DNA of 64,000 nucleotides from NCBI GenBank assembly GCA_016415585.1, contig CP066552.1, positions 434,001 to 498,000 on the forward strand, written 5' to 3'. Every line of letters begins with the position of its first letter. Within the stretch, counting starts at the first letter, position 1. The notes under the pieces were generated by a model. The model did no database searches. It saw only the letters and a program-made list of their open reading frames with translations, and was not told where the DNA came from. Shown piece by piece: positions 17,700 to 28,588 of this stretch. Origin of the DNA: Pectobacterium carotovorum (GTDB taxonomy: Bacteria > Pseudomonadota > Gammaproteobacteria > Enterobacterales > Enterobacteriaceae). The position numbers were made by a program, and so were the translations under genes.

Positions 17700-18206
17700 T
17701 TAAGAACTGCCAAGCATTACCACAGGGCGTTTATCCTGCGGGCCGAAAAACATTTTTTCGATGATGAACAGCACGGTGATGAATGAGCCAATAGGCAGCG
17801 GCAAATAACTTTCACCTGCGGTTAATAAGGGAAACTCCGCGACGGGCTGTTCCCATAATTCCATGCAGAGCACGGTGCTGTAATAGAGAATAAACAGGCT
17901 GATTAACAGCATCAGGAGGTTCGCCAGATGAACGCAAACCTTCTTACCAGTTTCTGGCAATCTGTCGGTCAACATGCTGACGGCAATATGTGAGTTGGAA
18001 CGGTAACTGACGGCGGCGCCGACAAAAGTAAACGTCACCATACAAATAATTGAAATGGGTTCTGGCCAGGATAACGCGGCATTTAAAACATAGCGTGCGA
18101 ATATACCGACAGGAATAACAAGCGTCATAATTAATAACGCCAGACCAGAAACCCACATGGCAATACGATAGAGTACATCCATGCTGGAAAGATAAGACTG
18201 TGCCAT
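17700..18206 (-). CDS. TRAP transporter small permease (DctQ family)
   Basis: A 168-aa inner-membrane protein with four hydrophobic segments, the DctQ subunit that pairs with DctM. Recognisable parts are VIPVGIFARYVLNAALSWPE near residue 35 and ISIICMVTFTFVGAAVSYRS with the family's conserved region. The ATG at 18206 (MAQSYLSS) follows AGGTGG 5 nt upstream; the frame is open 45 nt further up but lacks a ribosome site. A 114-nt gap separates it from dctP upstream, with a small hairpin-like sequence near 18281-18304 that may damp downstream expression. Confidence 0.88.
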   Translation of the reverse strand: MAQSYLSSMDVLYRIAMWVSGLALLIMTLVIPVGIFARYVLNAALSWPEPISIICMVTFTFVGAAVSYRSNSHIAVSMLTDRLPETGKKVCVHLANLLMLLISLFILYYSTVLCMELWEQPVAEFPLLTAGESYLPLPIGSFITVLFIIEKMFFGPQDKRPVVMLGSS

Positions 18207-18320
18207 TTTTCCACCTATACTCACTTCGCTGGGTGATAAGCAAAGGATCATTGTTGATATCAGGCTATTAATGGTGGCGGATAAATAGCAGGCTATTTAT
18301 CCGCTGAGATGAGGTACTGA

Positions 18321-19298
18321 TTATTGGACGTCGGCGACGGCTTTAATCAGATCCTGATATTTGGCACCAAACTGATCGCGGACGGGTTGCGTGGCTTTAA
18401 AATAGTACTCGGTATCAATGTCATGGAACTGAACGCCGCCGGCTTTCATTTTATCCAGAGATTGCTGCGTATATTCTTTCCACAGTACGCGCTGTTCCTG
18501 CTGCGCTTCTTTCGCCAGCTTCAGGATAAGATCCTGATCCTCTTTAGAAAGTTTGTCCCATTTGGCTTTGGAATACAGGAACAGCTCAGGAATAATGAAG
18601 TGGCGGCTCCAGGTATAGTTTTTCACGACAGGCAGGTAGTTGTGTGCGACAAACGTTGGTGGGTTATTTTCGGTGCCGTCAATCACGCCGGTTTGCATGC
18701 CGCTGAAGACTTCACTGACGCCCATGGCAATCGAGTTGGCCCCCATCGCTTTTAGCGTGGCCAGCGCGACCGGGCTACCCTGTACGCGAATTTTCATGCC
18801 CTTGAGGTCTTCTGGTTTCACCACCGGTTCCTTGGTGATTAAGTTACGCGTTCCCGCATCCATCCAGCCCAGAAAAACCAATTTTGATTTACTGCTATGG
18901 GTAATCTTGTCACCAATTTCCTGACCGATTTTTCCATCCAGCACTTTATGCAGATGATCTTCATCACGGAAAATATAGGGCAGCGTGAAGACTTCTATTT
19001 CCGGTAAAATAGCGGCAACGGGCGTCATTGATACACGGATAATATCAATCGCGCCGAGCTGCGCCTGCTCAATCATTTGTTTCTCATCACCCAATACCCC
19101 GCCGGGGAAGGTTTTAATTTCCAGCCTGCCATTTGTAGCGGCTTTTAATTTCTCTCCCATTTTCTGAACGGCGACGACATTAGGATAACCTTCAGGGTGA
19201 ACATCAGAGGCTTTAATTTGTTGTGCCTGAATCGCTTGGCTCATCAGGAGTGCAGTAGAACCCAGACAAACGCCGATCAATGTTTTCGACAGCTTCAT
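18321..19298 (-). CDS. TRAP transporter substrate-binding protein (DctP family)
   Basis: A 325-aa periplasmic binding protein. Residues 1-25 are a classic signal peptide ending in AIQAQQ. Mature features are VHPEGYPNVVAVQKMGEKLK, GAIDIIRVSMTPVAAILPEI and the DctP core GMKIRVQGSPVALATLKAMG. In that core the conserved Arg near residue 173 pairs with the carboxylate of the ligand. IDGTENNPPTFVAHNYLPVV follows near residue 208. The ATG is preceded by TCTGGAGATAATTC. It is the first gene of the dctPQM set, with a 660-bp region separating it from divergent exbB. The ligand is probably an organic or sugar acid; I cannot say which. Confidence 0.93.
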   Translation of the reverse strand: MKLSKTLIGVCLGSTALLMSQAIQAQQIKASDVHPEGYPNVVAVQKMGEKLKAATNGRLEIKTFPGGVLGDEKQMIEQAQLGAIDIIRVSMTPVAAILPEIEVFTLPYIFRDEDHLHKVLDGKIGQEIGDKITHSSKSKLVFLGWMDAGTRNLITKEPVVKPEDLKGMKIRVQGSPVALATLKAMGANSIAMGVSEVFSGMQTGVIDGTENNPPTFVAHNYLPVVKNYTWSRHFIIPELFLYSKAKWDKLSKEDQDLILKLAKEAQQEQRVLWKEYTQQSLDKMKAGGVQFHDIDTEYYFKATQPVRDQFGAKYQDLIKAVADVQ

Positions 19299-19961
19299 TG
19301 AATTATCTCCAGAGGTGGGGTGACATTATCGATAATCAAATGGTGATTTAAAAATATAAACCCATGAAAAATAGCGTAATGAAGAGTGGGTTTAATGATG
19401 AGAAGACGACCGCCTATTACGTATTATTGTGGCGTGAGTCAGTATTCTCTGCGAGTTAAGCTAACCTATTATACAACTTCGTAGAATGACTCGTGTCACA
19501 AAAGAAAAAGCTAATATGAAATGCTGTTTTATATGGACTTTATTCCTATTTGACTTATAGGAATATACGTAACTTGGTGTTTTTATTTATCTTATTATGT
19601 ACATATGTATCTATTTATTTCAGTAAACTTATCGCCAGCTACCATTAAATGGTGTGATAACTTAATGTTGATCACAAAAAGCCGATCGTAAAAATCTTGG
19701 TTATCGCACCGTGTTTTAGGGGGATCTCCTGCCTGATATATTCCTGAATGCTATCCTTCTTATCGTTCTTATGCTTTTCCTGCCGATGTGCGAGCAAATA
19801 CCCTCTGAAATTCTGTCAGAACGCAAGGAAAGTGCGTTATCTGATGTAAATAATAATGAGAACAACTATCAATTCGTTCAAGGTTTGGTATCATTTCAGG
19901 CTGCGTTATTGCGTCGATTGTACCTGCGGGTATCGTACTGGATGAATGGTGGAGGCACAGC
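19299..19961. other. Divergent regulatory region between dctP and exbB
   Basis: About 660 bp of AT-rich sequence without a supportable gene. It must hold the dctP promoter on the left and the exbB promoter on the right; a Fur-box candidate lies at 19852-19870. A 64-codon open frame at 19771-19965 runs into exbB but shows no protein-like features. Confidence 0.6.
19852..19870 (+). promoter_or_regulatory. Fur-box candidate upstream of exbB
   Basis: AATAATGAGAACAACTATC matches 14 of 19 positions of the Fur consensus GATAATGATAATCATTATC and lies 92-110 nt before the exbB start. exbBD is known to be iron-regulated by Fur in enterobacteria, which supports the call. Confidence 0.6.
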
Positions 19962-20972
19962 GTGAAGACGGCTGTCAGTAATACAACTCAACAGGTGTTA
20001 TCAACCTGGCAAAAAAAACGTGGCGCGTTCAGCGCATTTTCCCGTAGCGTGCTGGTTATCCTGCTGTGTGCGGCGGGACTAAGTGGAAATGCGTTTGCGG
20101 CTCCGGCAACGACGCCGTTGTCGACACAGAATGCAGCGCCAGCCGCGCAGCCTTCTGCTGTGCCCCCTTCCGCTCCTGTGACGACCGATGCACAAGCCCC
20201 GACATCAGCGCTCACGCTGCCTGCCAGCGCGGCACCGGGCACCAACAACCTGATGAAAACCGATTTGTCCGTCTGGGGTATGTACCAGCACGCCGATGCC
20301 GTCGTGAAAACGGTGATGATCGGTTTGCTGCTGGCCTCCGTGATTACCTGGGCGATCTTCTTCAGTAAAAGCGTTGAGATGTCAGGCGCGAAACGCCGTC
20401 TGCGCCGTGAGTATCTGGCGTTGGAACAGGCGAAAACGCTGGACGACGCGCTGGAAACCGCGGACGCGTTCAAAGCAGGCAGCGTTGCACAGCAACTGCT
20501 GGTCGATGCGCAGAACGAACTGGAGCTTTCCGCACGTTCCGATGACAACAACGGAATTAAAGAGCGCACCGCGTTTCGTCTGGAACGTCGCGTGGCGGCT
20601 ACCGGGCGTCACATGGGGCGTGGTAACGGCTATCTGGCAACGGTCGGTGCAGTTGCGCCGTTCGTGGGCTTGTTCGGTACGGTATGGGGCATCATGAACA
20701 GCTTCATCGGTATCGCGCAGACGCAAACCACTAACCTAGCGGTGGTCGCACCGGGGATCGCAGAAGCTTTGTTGGCGACGGCGATCGGTCTGGTTGCCGC
20801 GATCCCTGCGGTGGTTATTTATAACGTCTTTGCACGTTCGATTGCCGGCTACAAAGCGATGGTTGGCGATGTGGCTGCACAGGTACTGCTGCTGCAAAGC
20901 CGCGATCTCGATGTGGCTGCCAGCAACGATAACCGGGCGTCTTCAGCAGCGCATAAACTGCGGGTGGGTTAA
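19962..20972 (+). CDS. exbB: ExbB, TonB-complex proton channel with N-terminal extension
   Basis: A 336-aa inner-membrane protein. The C-terminal 240 residues are standard ExbB: DLSVWGMYQHADAVVKTVMI, KGSVAQQL-like cytoplasmic helices, and the channel helices GYLATVGAVAPFVGLFGTVW and GIAEALLATAIGLVAAIPAV. ExbB and ExbD use the proton gradient to energise TonB for uptake of siderophores and vitamin B12. Compared with the 244-aa E. coli protein it has about 90 extra N-terminal residues: a signal-peptide-like segment (VLVILLCAAGLSGNAFAAPA) and an Ala/Pro-rich linker, an arrangement known from Serratia ExbB. The start is GTG behind GGAGG. exbD follows after 3 nt. Confidence 0.95.
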   Translation: MKTAVSNTTQQVLSTWQKKRGAFSAFSRSVLVILLCAAGLSGNAFAAPATTPLSTQNAAPAAQPSAVPPSAPVTTDAQAPTSALTLPASAAPGTNNLMKTDLSVWGMYQHADAVVKTVMIGLLLASVITWAIFFSKSVEMSGAKRRLRREYLALEQAKTLDDALETADAFKAGSVAQQLLVDAQNELELSARSDDNNGIKERTAFRLERRVAATGRHMGRGNGYLATVGAVAPFVGLFGTVWGIMNSFIGIAQTQTTNLAVVAPGIAEALLATAIGLVAAIPAVVIYNVFARSIAGYKAMVGDVAAQVLLLQSRDLDVAASNDNRASSAAHKLRVG

Positions 20973-20975
20973 GTC

Positions 20976-21401
20976 ATGGCGATGCATTTGAAGGAGGACG
21001 TGAGTGATGACAGTGAAATGCATGACATTAACGTCACGCCGTTCATTGACGTCATGCTGGTTCTGCTGATTATCTTCATGGTGGCGGCCCCGCTGGCAAC
21101 GGTAGACATTCGTGTCGATCTGCCAGCCTCATCGGCAGCACCACAGCCGCGGCCGGAAAAACCGCTTTATCTGACGGTAAAAGCAGATAAGCAAATGTTC
21201 CTGGGGGAAGAGGTGGTTAGCGAGCAGTCGCTGGCGCAGGTGCTGGATGCGAAAACCAGTGCCAATAAAGAAACGACCATCTTCTTCCAGGCGGACAAAA
21301 GCGTCGATTATGAAACCATTATGAGCGTGATGGATTCACTGCGTAAGGCGGGCTACCTCAAGGTTGGCCTGGTCGGTGCGGAAACCGCTGCCGCTAAATA
21401 A
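20976..21401 (+). CDS. exbD: ExbD, TonB-complex subunit
   Basis: A 141-aa protein, the family's normal length. The N-terminus is cytoplasmic. One membrane helix (INVTPFIDVMLVLLIIFMVA, residues about 19-38) carries the proton-accepting Asp of PFIDVM. The periplasmic domain follows, with the family motif QADKSVDYETIMSVMDSLRKAGY. ExbD sits in the ExbB channel and couples proton flow to TonB. It begins 3 nt after exbB and is followed by a strong terminator, so exbBD is a two-gene operon. No tonB is nearby, as is usual in enterobacteria. Confidence 0.96.
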   Translation: MAMHLKEDVSDDSEMHDINVTPFIDVMLVLLIIFMVAAPLATVDIRVDLPASSAAPQPRPEKPLYLTVKADKQMFLGEEVVSEQSLAQVLDAKTSANKETTIFFQADKSVDYETIMSVMDSLRKAGYLKVGLVGAETAAAK

Positions 21402-21425
21402 CGGCTGAGGGTTGTGTTGTAAGAA

Positions 21426-21459
21426 GGAATGCGGGCGTTCAAACCGCGTTCCTTTTTTT
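21426..21459 (+). terminator. Terminator of exbBD
   Basis: A 9-bp stem (GGAATGCGG / CCGCGTTCC with one G-T pair), a 9-nt loop and then seven Ts, 24 nt after the exbD stop. Confidence 0.85.
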
Positions 21460-21509
21460 ACGTCTGTAGATTTACGTCCAGATGATGGCAGGGCGCTTTG
21501 GGCGTTGGT

Positions 21510-22529
21510 CTACGCCCGCGAGTCAGGATGACGCCAGTGAATACGCGTCGGGATATAGCGTCGGTCTTCTTCAAGCGGCTGTTGTGCAATCAAACTCGTA
21601 ATCATTTCAAAGCTGCTGCGCGCCAGATTCTCACAATCCTGCGCCACGGTATCGATCTTCAGCGGCAAACAATCAAACAGATAGTGATCGTCAAAGCAGC
21701 ACAGTCGGATGCCGCTTTCCATCAGGTTATGCTGGTTCATATAACGCAACACACCTTCCATCAGGCCACAGGCAGCGACAAACAGCGCTTTTGGCGGACG
21801 ACCCAGCGTTGCACACAGCTGAGCAAACATTTCATAACCTGCGCTGGGGTGATAGCTGCCGTGAATAATCCACTCCGGCTTGCAGTCGATGCCTGCGCGC
21901 GTTAGTCCAAGCTGGAAGCCTTCCAGACGGTGGCGAGTCGGGGAAATTCGCTGCTGGCCGCCAAGGAAATAGAATTCATCACGATGCTGACGGGCGATAC
22001 GCTCGACCATTTCCGCCGTGGATTCTACCGCTTCGGAAATCACCATCGGCAGCGTGGAATCACCAATCACCCGGTCAAACTGCACGACGGGCAACTGTTG
22101 ATTAATTTTCTGATATTCGACATCGCTTAACAGGCTGGAAGCGACAATCAGGCCATCGACCTGACGCTGCACCAGACTGTTGACCGCCATCATCTCCTGA
22201 CTGGCGTTTTCGTCGGTGCAGGCAATCAGCAGTTGTAGCCCCGCTTCACGACACAGCATCTCCAGCTCGCGGGAAATCACGGCAAAGCCGTAGTTGGTCA
22301 TTTCCGGCACCACCAGCCCCAACGTGTTGCTGCGTGAGGAACGCAGCGAACGGGCGTGAATACTGGGCTGATAACGTTGTTCGTGCGCGACGGCTAAAAT
22401 GCGGTCGCGGGTTTCATCAGAAACGCGAAACTCTTTGCTGCGTCCGTTAAGCACCAGACTAGCGGTGGATTTTGATACACCGGCCAGCGCGGCGATGTCA
22501 CTGATTGTTATGCGTTTAGTCGGTTTCAC
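21510..22529 (-). CDS. scrR: ScrR, LacI-family repressor of sucrose genes
   Basis: A 339-aa LacI/GalR repressor. The N-terminal helix-turn-helix is [20 protein letters not shown], followed by the hinge helix region [20 protein letters not shown] and a periplasmic-binding-protein-like effector domain. In enterobacterial scr regulons ScrR represses scrK and scrYAB, and fructose or fructose-1-phosphate is the inducer. It lies 30 nt downstream of scrB on the same strand, the standard scrYABR order, and is probably partly co-transcribed. Candidate operators sharing GCTAAACC half sites lie ahead of scrY and scrK. Confidence 0.94.
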   Translation of the reverse strand: MKPTKRITISDIAALAGVSKSTASLVLNGRSKEFRVSDETRDRILAVAHEQRYQPSIHARSLRSSRSNTLGLVVPEMTNYGFAVISRELEMLCREAGLQLLIACTDENASQEMMAVNSLVQRQVDGLIVASSLLSDVEYQKINQQLPVVQFDRVIGDSTLPMVISEAVESTAEMVERIARQHRDEFYFLGGQQRISPTRHRLEGFQLGLTRAGIDCKPEWIIHGSYHPSAGYEMFAQLCATLGRPPKALFVAACGLMEGVLRYMNQHNLMESGIRLCCFDDHYLFDCLPLKIDTVAQDCENLARSSFEMITSLIAQQPLEEDRRYIPTRIHWRHPDSRA

Positions 22530-22559
22530 CGCGAGGTCTGCTATCAGAAAAAAGGGAAG

Positions 22560-23969
22560 TTATTCTATCACGCATGGCGCTAACAGCCAGTGCTGTAGCG
22601 TTAATCGCCCAGAGCCGCTGAATGTCATGGTTGCTTCGCTTTCCGGGAAATAGCGTGCAGACACCACGGCTTCGCCGTCGTTGATGAAAATTTCAACGCT
22701 GGAGCGATCGCACAGGATCTGCAATTGGCTCAGGTCACCGCGCCAGTAGCGATGCTCGGGTTCGCCGGTACGGCGGTTACGTCGGCTCAACGTGACGCGT
22801 TCACCGTCCCAACAGAGAACCAGCTGAGAGGCGAGGTTGAACTGAAATTCCCCCTGTACGGCGATGAGGATTTCTGCGCTGCTAGTGTGAAGCGGAGGCG
22901 CGTAGTCTGCGGCACCCTGCCAGGTGTAATGCTGCCTGCGCAGTTGTTGCAATTCGCGCGCAGGACGTTGATAAACGCGATCGGCATGCAGCGTGAGTTC
23001 ACGCGGACAGGTCATGGTATGGATCCAGCCCTGTTCGATCGTGGGTTCAAAAAACTCATTGTCGTCAGGAATCGACATCCAGCCGAACAGCAGGCGTCGC
23101 CCGTCTTCACTCAATGTTGTTTGCGGTGCGTAAAACTCAAAGCCGAGATCCAGTTCGTGGAAATCCTGATGTGGGTACGTGCCACTTTCGTAGTCGAGTG
23201 AACCAATGAAGTAGCCCGCCTGAAAGGTATTCAGGTAGCGTTCGTCTTCAGCGGGAACGCCCTGCGGGCAGCAAACCAGTACGTCTTTGCCATCCAGCAG
23301 GAACAAGTCTGGGCACTCCCACATATAGCCAAAATCAGCGAGGCCACCTAAACGGGAACCGGCGATCTCGCTGATCTTCTCCCACGCCAGCAGATCGGCA
23401 GAACGGTAGAGCAGCACCTTGCCTTGCAGGCAGAGATCTTGGGCGCCGAGTACCATGTACCAGTGGTCGTCATGACGCCACACTTTAGGATCGCGAACGT
23501 GGCCAGTGTAGCCGTCGGGGAGCGTAAGAACCGCGCCCAGCTTGTCATATTCACCGTTAGGGTTCTCACGGGCGAGGCACTGAAACGCGGTACGCGAACC
23601 GTCATCGTATTTCACGTTACCGGTGTAGATCAGCATGATCGCCCCCTGATCTGCCACGGCAGAACCGGAGTAGCAGCCGTGGCTTTCATAGCTTTCGCTT
23701 GGCACCAGCGCGACGGGTTCATGCTTCCAGTTCACCAAATCGGCGGAACTCCAGTGCCCCCAGAATTTTGCTCCGTGGGCACAGGACAAAGGATTCCACT
23801 GATAAAACAGATGGTAACGCCCGTTGTGATGAATGAATCCATTTGGATCGTTAAGCAGACCAACGTTCGGGGACAGATGCCATTCCGGGCGATACGGGTC
23901 TTCCTGTTTCCGTGAATGGCCTGACATCAGGGCGTGGACCATGCGTTTTAGTAAGTGGACTTCCTTCAT
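22560..23969 (-). CDS. scrB: ScrB, sucrose-6-phosphate hydrolase (invertase, GH32)
   Basis: A 469-aa cytoplasmic glycoside hydrolase of family 32. It splits sucrose-6-phosphate, delivered by the PTS, into glucose-6-phosphate and fructose. The GH32 signatures are in order: NVGLLNDPNGFIHHNGRYHL (nucleophile Asp) near residue 35, the transition-state motif HVRDPKVW near residue 157, and the acid/base Glu in MWECPDLF near residue 217. Its start codon overlaps the scrA stop by one base, giving tight translational coupling. It shares the operon with scrY and scrA upstream and scrR downstream. Confidence 0.95.
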   Translation of the reverse strand: MKEVHLLKRMVHALMSGHSRKQEDPYRPEWHLSPNVGLLNDPNGFIHHNGRYHLFYQWNPLSCAHGAKFWGHWSSADLVNWKHEPVALVPSESYESHGCYSGSAVADQGAIMLIYTGNVKYDDGSRTAFQCLARENPNGEYDKLGAVLTLPDGYTGHVRDPKVWRHDDHWYMVLGAQDLCLQGKVLLYRSADLLAWEKISEIAGSRLGGLADFGYMWECPDLFLLDGKDVLVCCPQGVPAEDERYLNTFQAGYFIGSLDYESGTYPHQDFHELDLGFEFYAPQTTLSEDGRRLLFGWMSIPDDNEFFEPTIEQGWIHTMTCPRELTLHADRVYQRPARELQQLRRQHYTWQGAADYAPPLHTSSAEILIAVQGEFQFNLASQLVLCWDGERVTLSRRNRRTGEPEHRYWRGDLSQLQILCDRSSVEIFINDGEAVVSARYFPESEATMTFSGSGRLTLQHWLLAPCVIE

Positions 23970-25339
23970 TATTCGCTATCCGTTTTATATTTCAGCAGTA
24001 AGGAAAGGATAAAGGCGGCACCGAACGCAATTAACATCCCGATCAGGTAGTTAAGCATCGATCCCCCTTGCACAATAGCCAGCCCCGGAAAACCGGTCAG
24101 CCCGACGGCCGTCATATTGACGTGATTGAAGACCACCCACGCGCCACCGAGCGCACCGCCTGCCAGTGCTGCCAGGAACGGTTTAATGAAGCGCAGGTTG
24201 ATACCAAATATCGCGGCTTCTGTGATGCCCAGCAGACAAGAAAACCCGGCAGGAACGGCAATCGCTCGGGTTTTGGCATCACGCGTTTTGAAGTATACCG
24301 CCAGACATGCGCCGCCCTGCGCCACGTTCGCCATTGCCCAAATTGGCAGCAGGAAGTTGACGCCGATATTCGGGTTGCCAAGCAGTCCGGCTTCAATGGC
24401 ATGGAAGCTGTGATGGACGCCAGTGATGACGATGACGGAGTAGAGGCCGCCGAACAGCAAACCAGCCAACCAGCCAGCGTGAGCAATCAATGTGCTGAGA
24501 ACCAAAGAAATGCCATCGCCCAGCGCACGCCCAGCAGGCCCGATGAGCAGCATAGCGACAAACCCGGAAATGATGACCGTCAGGAATGGTGTGACAATGA
24601 TGTCCAGCGCGTCCGGTACGATTTTACGCAGGCGCTTTTCCACGATGCTCATGAACCAGACGGCCAGCAGGACCGGAAACACGGTGCCCTGATAGCCGAT
24701 CATGGCGATGTCCATGCCGAAGAAATGCATGGTCTGGAAGCCCCCGGCGACGCCCCAAGCGTTGGTCAGCGCCGGATGGGTCAGGATACCGCCCAGCGTC
24801 GCGCCCAGATAAGGGTTGCCGCCGAATTCCCGTGCGGCGGTAAAGCCGATTAGAACAGGCAGGATAATAAATGCCGCGGAGCTGAACATATCCAGCATGA
24901 CGAAGATCGCGCTGCTGGAATCGACCCAGCCGTAGGTCTTGATCATGCCGAGCAGTCCCATCAACAGACCAGACGCGATAATCGCTGGCATGATGGGGAC
25001 GAAGATGTTCGACAGCAGGCGCGCCAGACGTTGCAGCGGATTCAGCTTTTTCGCGGCAATCGACGCGGCTTCGGATTTGCTCGATTCACTGATGCCTGCC
25101 GCTTTGATGAACTCGGCATACACCTTGTTAACCAGCCCGGTGCCGAAAATGATCTGCATTTGTCCGGCATTCTGGAAGCAGCCCTTAACGCCATCGACGT
25201 TCTCGATCGCTTTCTTGTCAGCCAGACTGTCGTCATTCAGTACCAGACGCAGACGAGTCGCGCAGTGGGCAGCACTGGCTATATTCTCTTTCCCGCCGAG
25301 AAGGGGGATGAGTGCGGCGGCAGTAGCGTTGATATCCAT
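23969..25339 (-). CDS. scrA: ScrA, sucrose-specific PTS enzyme IIBC
   Basis: A 456-aa inner-membrane PTS permease that imports sucrose and phosphorylates it to sucrose-6-phosphate. The IIB domain (residues 1-85) carries the phosphorylated cysteine in IASAAHCATRLRLVL. The IIC domain has about ten membrane segments, with YLGATLGGILTHPAL and the substrate loop ITGVHHSFHAIEAGLLGN. There is no IIA domain, so the glucose IIA protein (Crr) must donate phosphate, as known for this type. I chose the ATG at 25339 (MDINATAA) because AGAGG precedes it and the length equals the known protein; an upstream in-frame ATG at 25357 lacks a ribosome site. Confidence 0.95.
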   Translation of the reverse strand: MDINATAAALIPLLGGKENIASAAHCATRLRLVLNDDSLADKKAIENVDGVKGCFQNAGQMQIIFGTGLVNKVYAEFIKAAGISESSKSEAASIAAKKLNPLQRLARLLSNIFVPIMPAIIASGLLMGLLGMIKTYGWVDSSSAIFVMLDMFSSAAFIILPVLIGFTAAREFGGNPYLGATLGGILTHPALTNAWGVAGGFQTMHFFGMDIAMIGYQGTVFPVLLAVWFMSIVEKRLRKIVPDALDIIVTPFLTVIISGFVAMLLIGPAGRALGDGISLVLSTLIAHAGWLAGLLFGGLYSVIVITGVHHSFHAIEAGLLGNPNIGVNFLLPIWAMANVAQGGACLAVYFKTRDAKTRAIAVPAGFSCLLGITEAAIFGINLRFIKPFLAALAGGALGGAWVVFNHVNMTAVGLTGFPGLAIVQGGSMLNYLIGMLIAFGAAFILSLLLKYKTDSE

Positions 25340-25418
25340 GTTATTCCTCTTTTTCAATAGGATATGCTGTTTCTTCGGCGTCGATTAGCGCGTAATCGAC
25401 GCCAAGGTCAGGCAATTA

Positions 25419-27008
<1,590 letters not shown>

Positions 27009-27015
27009 CTAAATG

Positions 27016-27031
27016 GCTAAACCGGTTTTTC
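27016..27031 (-). promoter_or_regulatory. ScrR operator candidate ahead of scrY
   Basis: GCTAAACCGGTTTTTC, a near-perfect LacI-type palindrome with a central CG. The left half GCTAAACC matches the half site seen ahead of scrK. It lies about 62-77 nt upstream of the scrY start. A second TTTAGCTAAA palindrome sits just to the left (27004-27013). Confidence 0.6.
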
Positions 27032-27153
27032 ATGGGGAAAATAAAAGCCAGCAGAAGGGTTAGCAAGAAATTTCACTCACCCGATTCTGTAACTGTGATC
27101 CTGACTACAAAACCGGGCGGTAACCGTATTAAGCGAAGGGCTTTAGTGCTTGT

Positions 27154-28077
27154 TTACGGGAGGGCGTGCAGTTGCTGCGCATAGGGGAGTGCTGTCATCG
27201 CGCCTTTTGCTGTGGTGGCCAGCGCACCGCACCGCTGAGCCTGCGCGATAATCGGGTCCCAGCTAGGCGGCTGTGACAGGTCGTCATACTGCGCCAGGCC
27301 GTGCAGTAAACCGGCGACGAAGGCATCCCCTGCACCAGTCGTATCGACGGGGGTTACCAACGGCGCGGCAAAGTGCCGTAGCTGGTGGCGATCGTGCAGC
27401 CAGACGCCTTCGCTACCTAATGTCACCAGCAAGAGTTGGGTGGGGTAGCGCTGCATAAACTGCTGAATCCCCGCTTCAACATCCGGTGTTGAACAGAGAA
27501 AGCTCAGTTCTTCACGCGACAGCTTCACCACATCGGCCAGCATCAGCGCCTGTGTCAGACAATCGCGCAGTTCTTGCTCGCTTTGCCAGAGATCGTCACG
27601 GATATTCGGGTCGAAACTAACTCGCCCCAGCGCGGCTTTCACCTGCCGCATCGCCTCAAATGCGGTACTGCGCGAGGGCTCCTGCGAGAGTGCGATGGAG
27701 CAGAGATGCAGCCATTCTCTTCGGTTGAACATCGGCAGATCTTCCGACTGTAAAAACAGATCGGCACTCGGGCGTACCATAAACGTGAAAGTGCGTTCCC
27801 CTACATCATCCAGGCTTACGACCACGGTTGAGGTTCTGTGGTGCCTGTCGTGCACCATGTGGTGGGTATCGACGTTTTCTTTTTCCAGAATCGTTTTTAG
27901 AAAATGGCCAAAAACATCGTCACCAACGCGGCCGATAAAGGCACTATTTCCCCCCAATCTGGCGATACCGACCGCGACATTGGCCGGTGCGCCGCCGGGA
28001 CATTTCAAATAGCGTTCCGTATCTTCCGGTACGAGATCGACAACTGCGTCTCCCATAACCCAAATTCTGTTTGCCAT
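27154..28077 (-). CDS. scrK: ScrK, fructokinase (PfkB family)
   Basis: A 307-aa ribokinase/PfkB-family sugar kinase. It phosphorylates the fructose released by ScrB to fructose-6-phosphate. Signatures are the N-terminal MGDAVVDLVP, the sugar-binding GGAPANVAVGIARLG near residue 30, GRVGDDVFG, and the C-terminal ATP/anion-hole motif VDTTGAGDAFVAGLL near residue 244 with the catalytic Asp. It is separated from scrY by 199 nt containing an operator, so it is a separate transcription unit in the same direction, as in other scr regulons. Confidence 0.95.
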   Translation of the reverse strand: MANRIWVMGDAVVDLVPEDTERYLKCPGGAPANVAVGIARLGGNSAFIGRVGDDVFGHFLKTILEKENVDTHHMVHDRHHRTSTVVVSLDDVGERTFTFMVRPSADLFLQSEDLPMFNRREWLHLCSIALSQEPSRSTAFEAMRQVKAALGRVSFDPNIRDDLWQSEQELRDCLTQALMLADVVKLSREELSFLCSTPDVEAGIQQFMQRYPTQLLLVTLGSEGVWLHDRHQLRHFAAPLVTPVDTTGAGDAFVAGLLHGLAQYDDLSQPPSWDPIIAQAQRCGALATTAKGAMTALPYAQQLHALP

Positions 28078-28399
28078 AACGTTACTCTTATCAGCGGTAA
28101 TTAGACTGTTTGCTAAAATAGAAGAATCGGTTTAGCTATGCAACGTTATTAGAGCGTGTCTGTAGAACCGCTTACAGCGAAGCAATAAGCATAGGGAAAA
28201 TCTGTAAGTTACAGGAGTCTATTAAGTGTTTGGATAATCATGTTTTTTTGACATGTCGGTGTAAAGAAAGGAAAGTGAACGAGATCGAATTTTTGAAATC
28301 GCAGGCTAAATAAAATACATTTCTGCCCGATACCCTTTATGTCGTTTGGCAATGCAGCATGACTGCCATCAAGGAAGATACCAAGAAGGAGAGAATGGT
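28078..28399. other. Intergenic region between scrK and the 62-aa gene
   Basis: Contains the scrK promoter region with an operator candidate at 28121-28136. The remainder is AT-rich without a supportable gene. Confidence 0.5.
28121..28136 (-). promoter_or_regulatory. ScrR operator candidate ahead of scrK
   Basis: GAAGAATCGGTTTAGC keeps a perfect right half (GGTTTAGC) of the palindrome seen ahead of scrY, and the left half is degenerate. An extra GCTAAA at 28112-28117 forms a wider inverted repeat with its TTTAGC. It lies 44-59 nt upstream of the scrK start. Confidence 0.5.
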
Positions 28400-28588
28400 A
28401 TGGCTCATAAAATCTTGGATAATATGTTGGATGAATTAAAAACAGTGGTTAAACAGCACGTCGGTGATAGTGCTAATGTTCGGATCGACATACGCTACCT
28501 TGAGGGAGGGCGTAAAACACTTCGTATTACTATTCCTGATATTTCCACTCTGGAAATTGAATTTAATCAGCGTACCGATCGTGCGTAA
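28400..28588 (+). CDS. Small hypothetical protein upstream of the bactofilin
   Basis: A 62-aa charged protein (MAHKILDNMLDELKTVVKQH at the start, ending EFNQRTDRA). It has no membrane segment or motif I recognise, and looks like one helix followed by a beta hairpin. GGAG lies 11 nt before the ATG, slightly far. It overlaps the GTG start of the long bactofilin form by 8 bp, which suggests translational coupling and supports it being real. The frame is open 54 nt further upstream, but the extra residues look unprotein-like. Confidence 0.5.
   Translation: MAHKILDNMLDELKTVVKQHVGDSANVRIDIRYLEGGRKTLRITIPDISTLEIEFNQRTDRA

Noticed and set aside
24068..24853. 261-codon frame opposite scrA
   Set aside because: Antisense shadow of the well-supported scrA gene, with skewed composition and no start signal.
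28464..28580. Upstream extension of the bactofilin frame inside the 62-aa gene
   Set aside because: No ribosome site, and the extra residues lack protein character; GTG 28581 or ATG 28758 explain the gene better.
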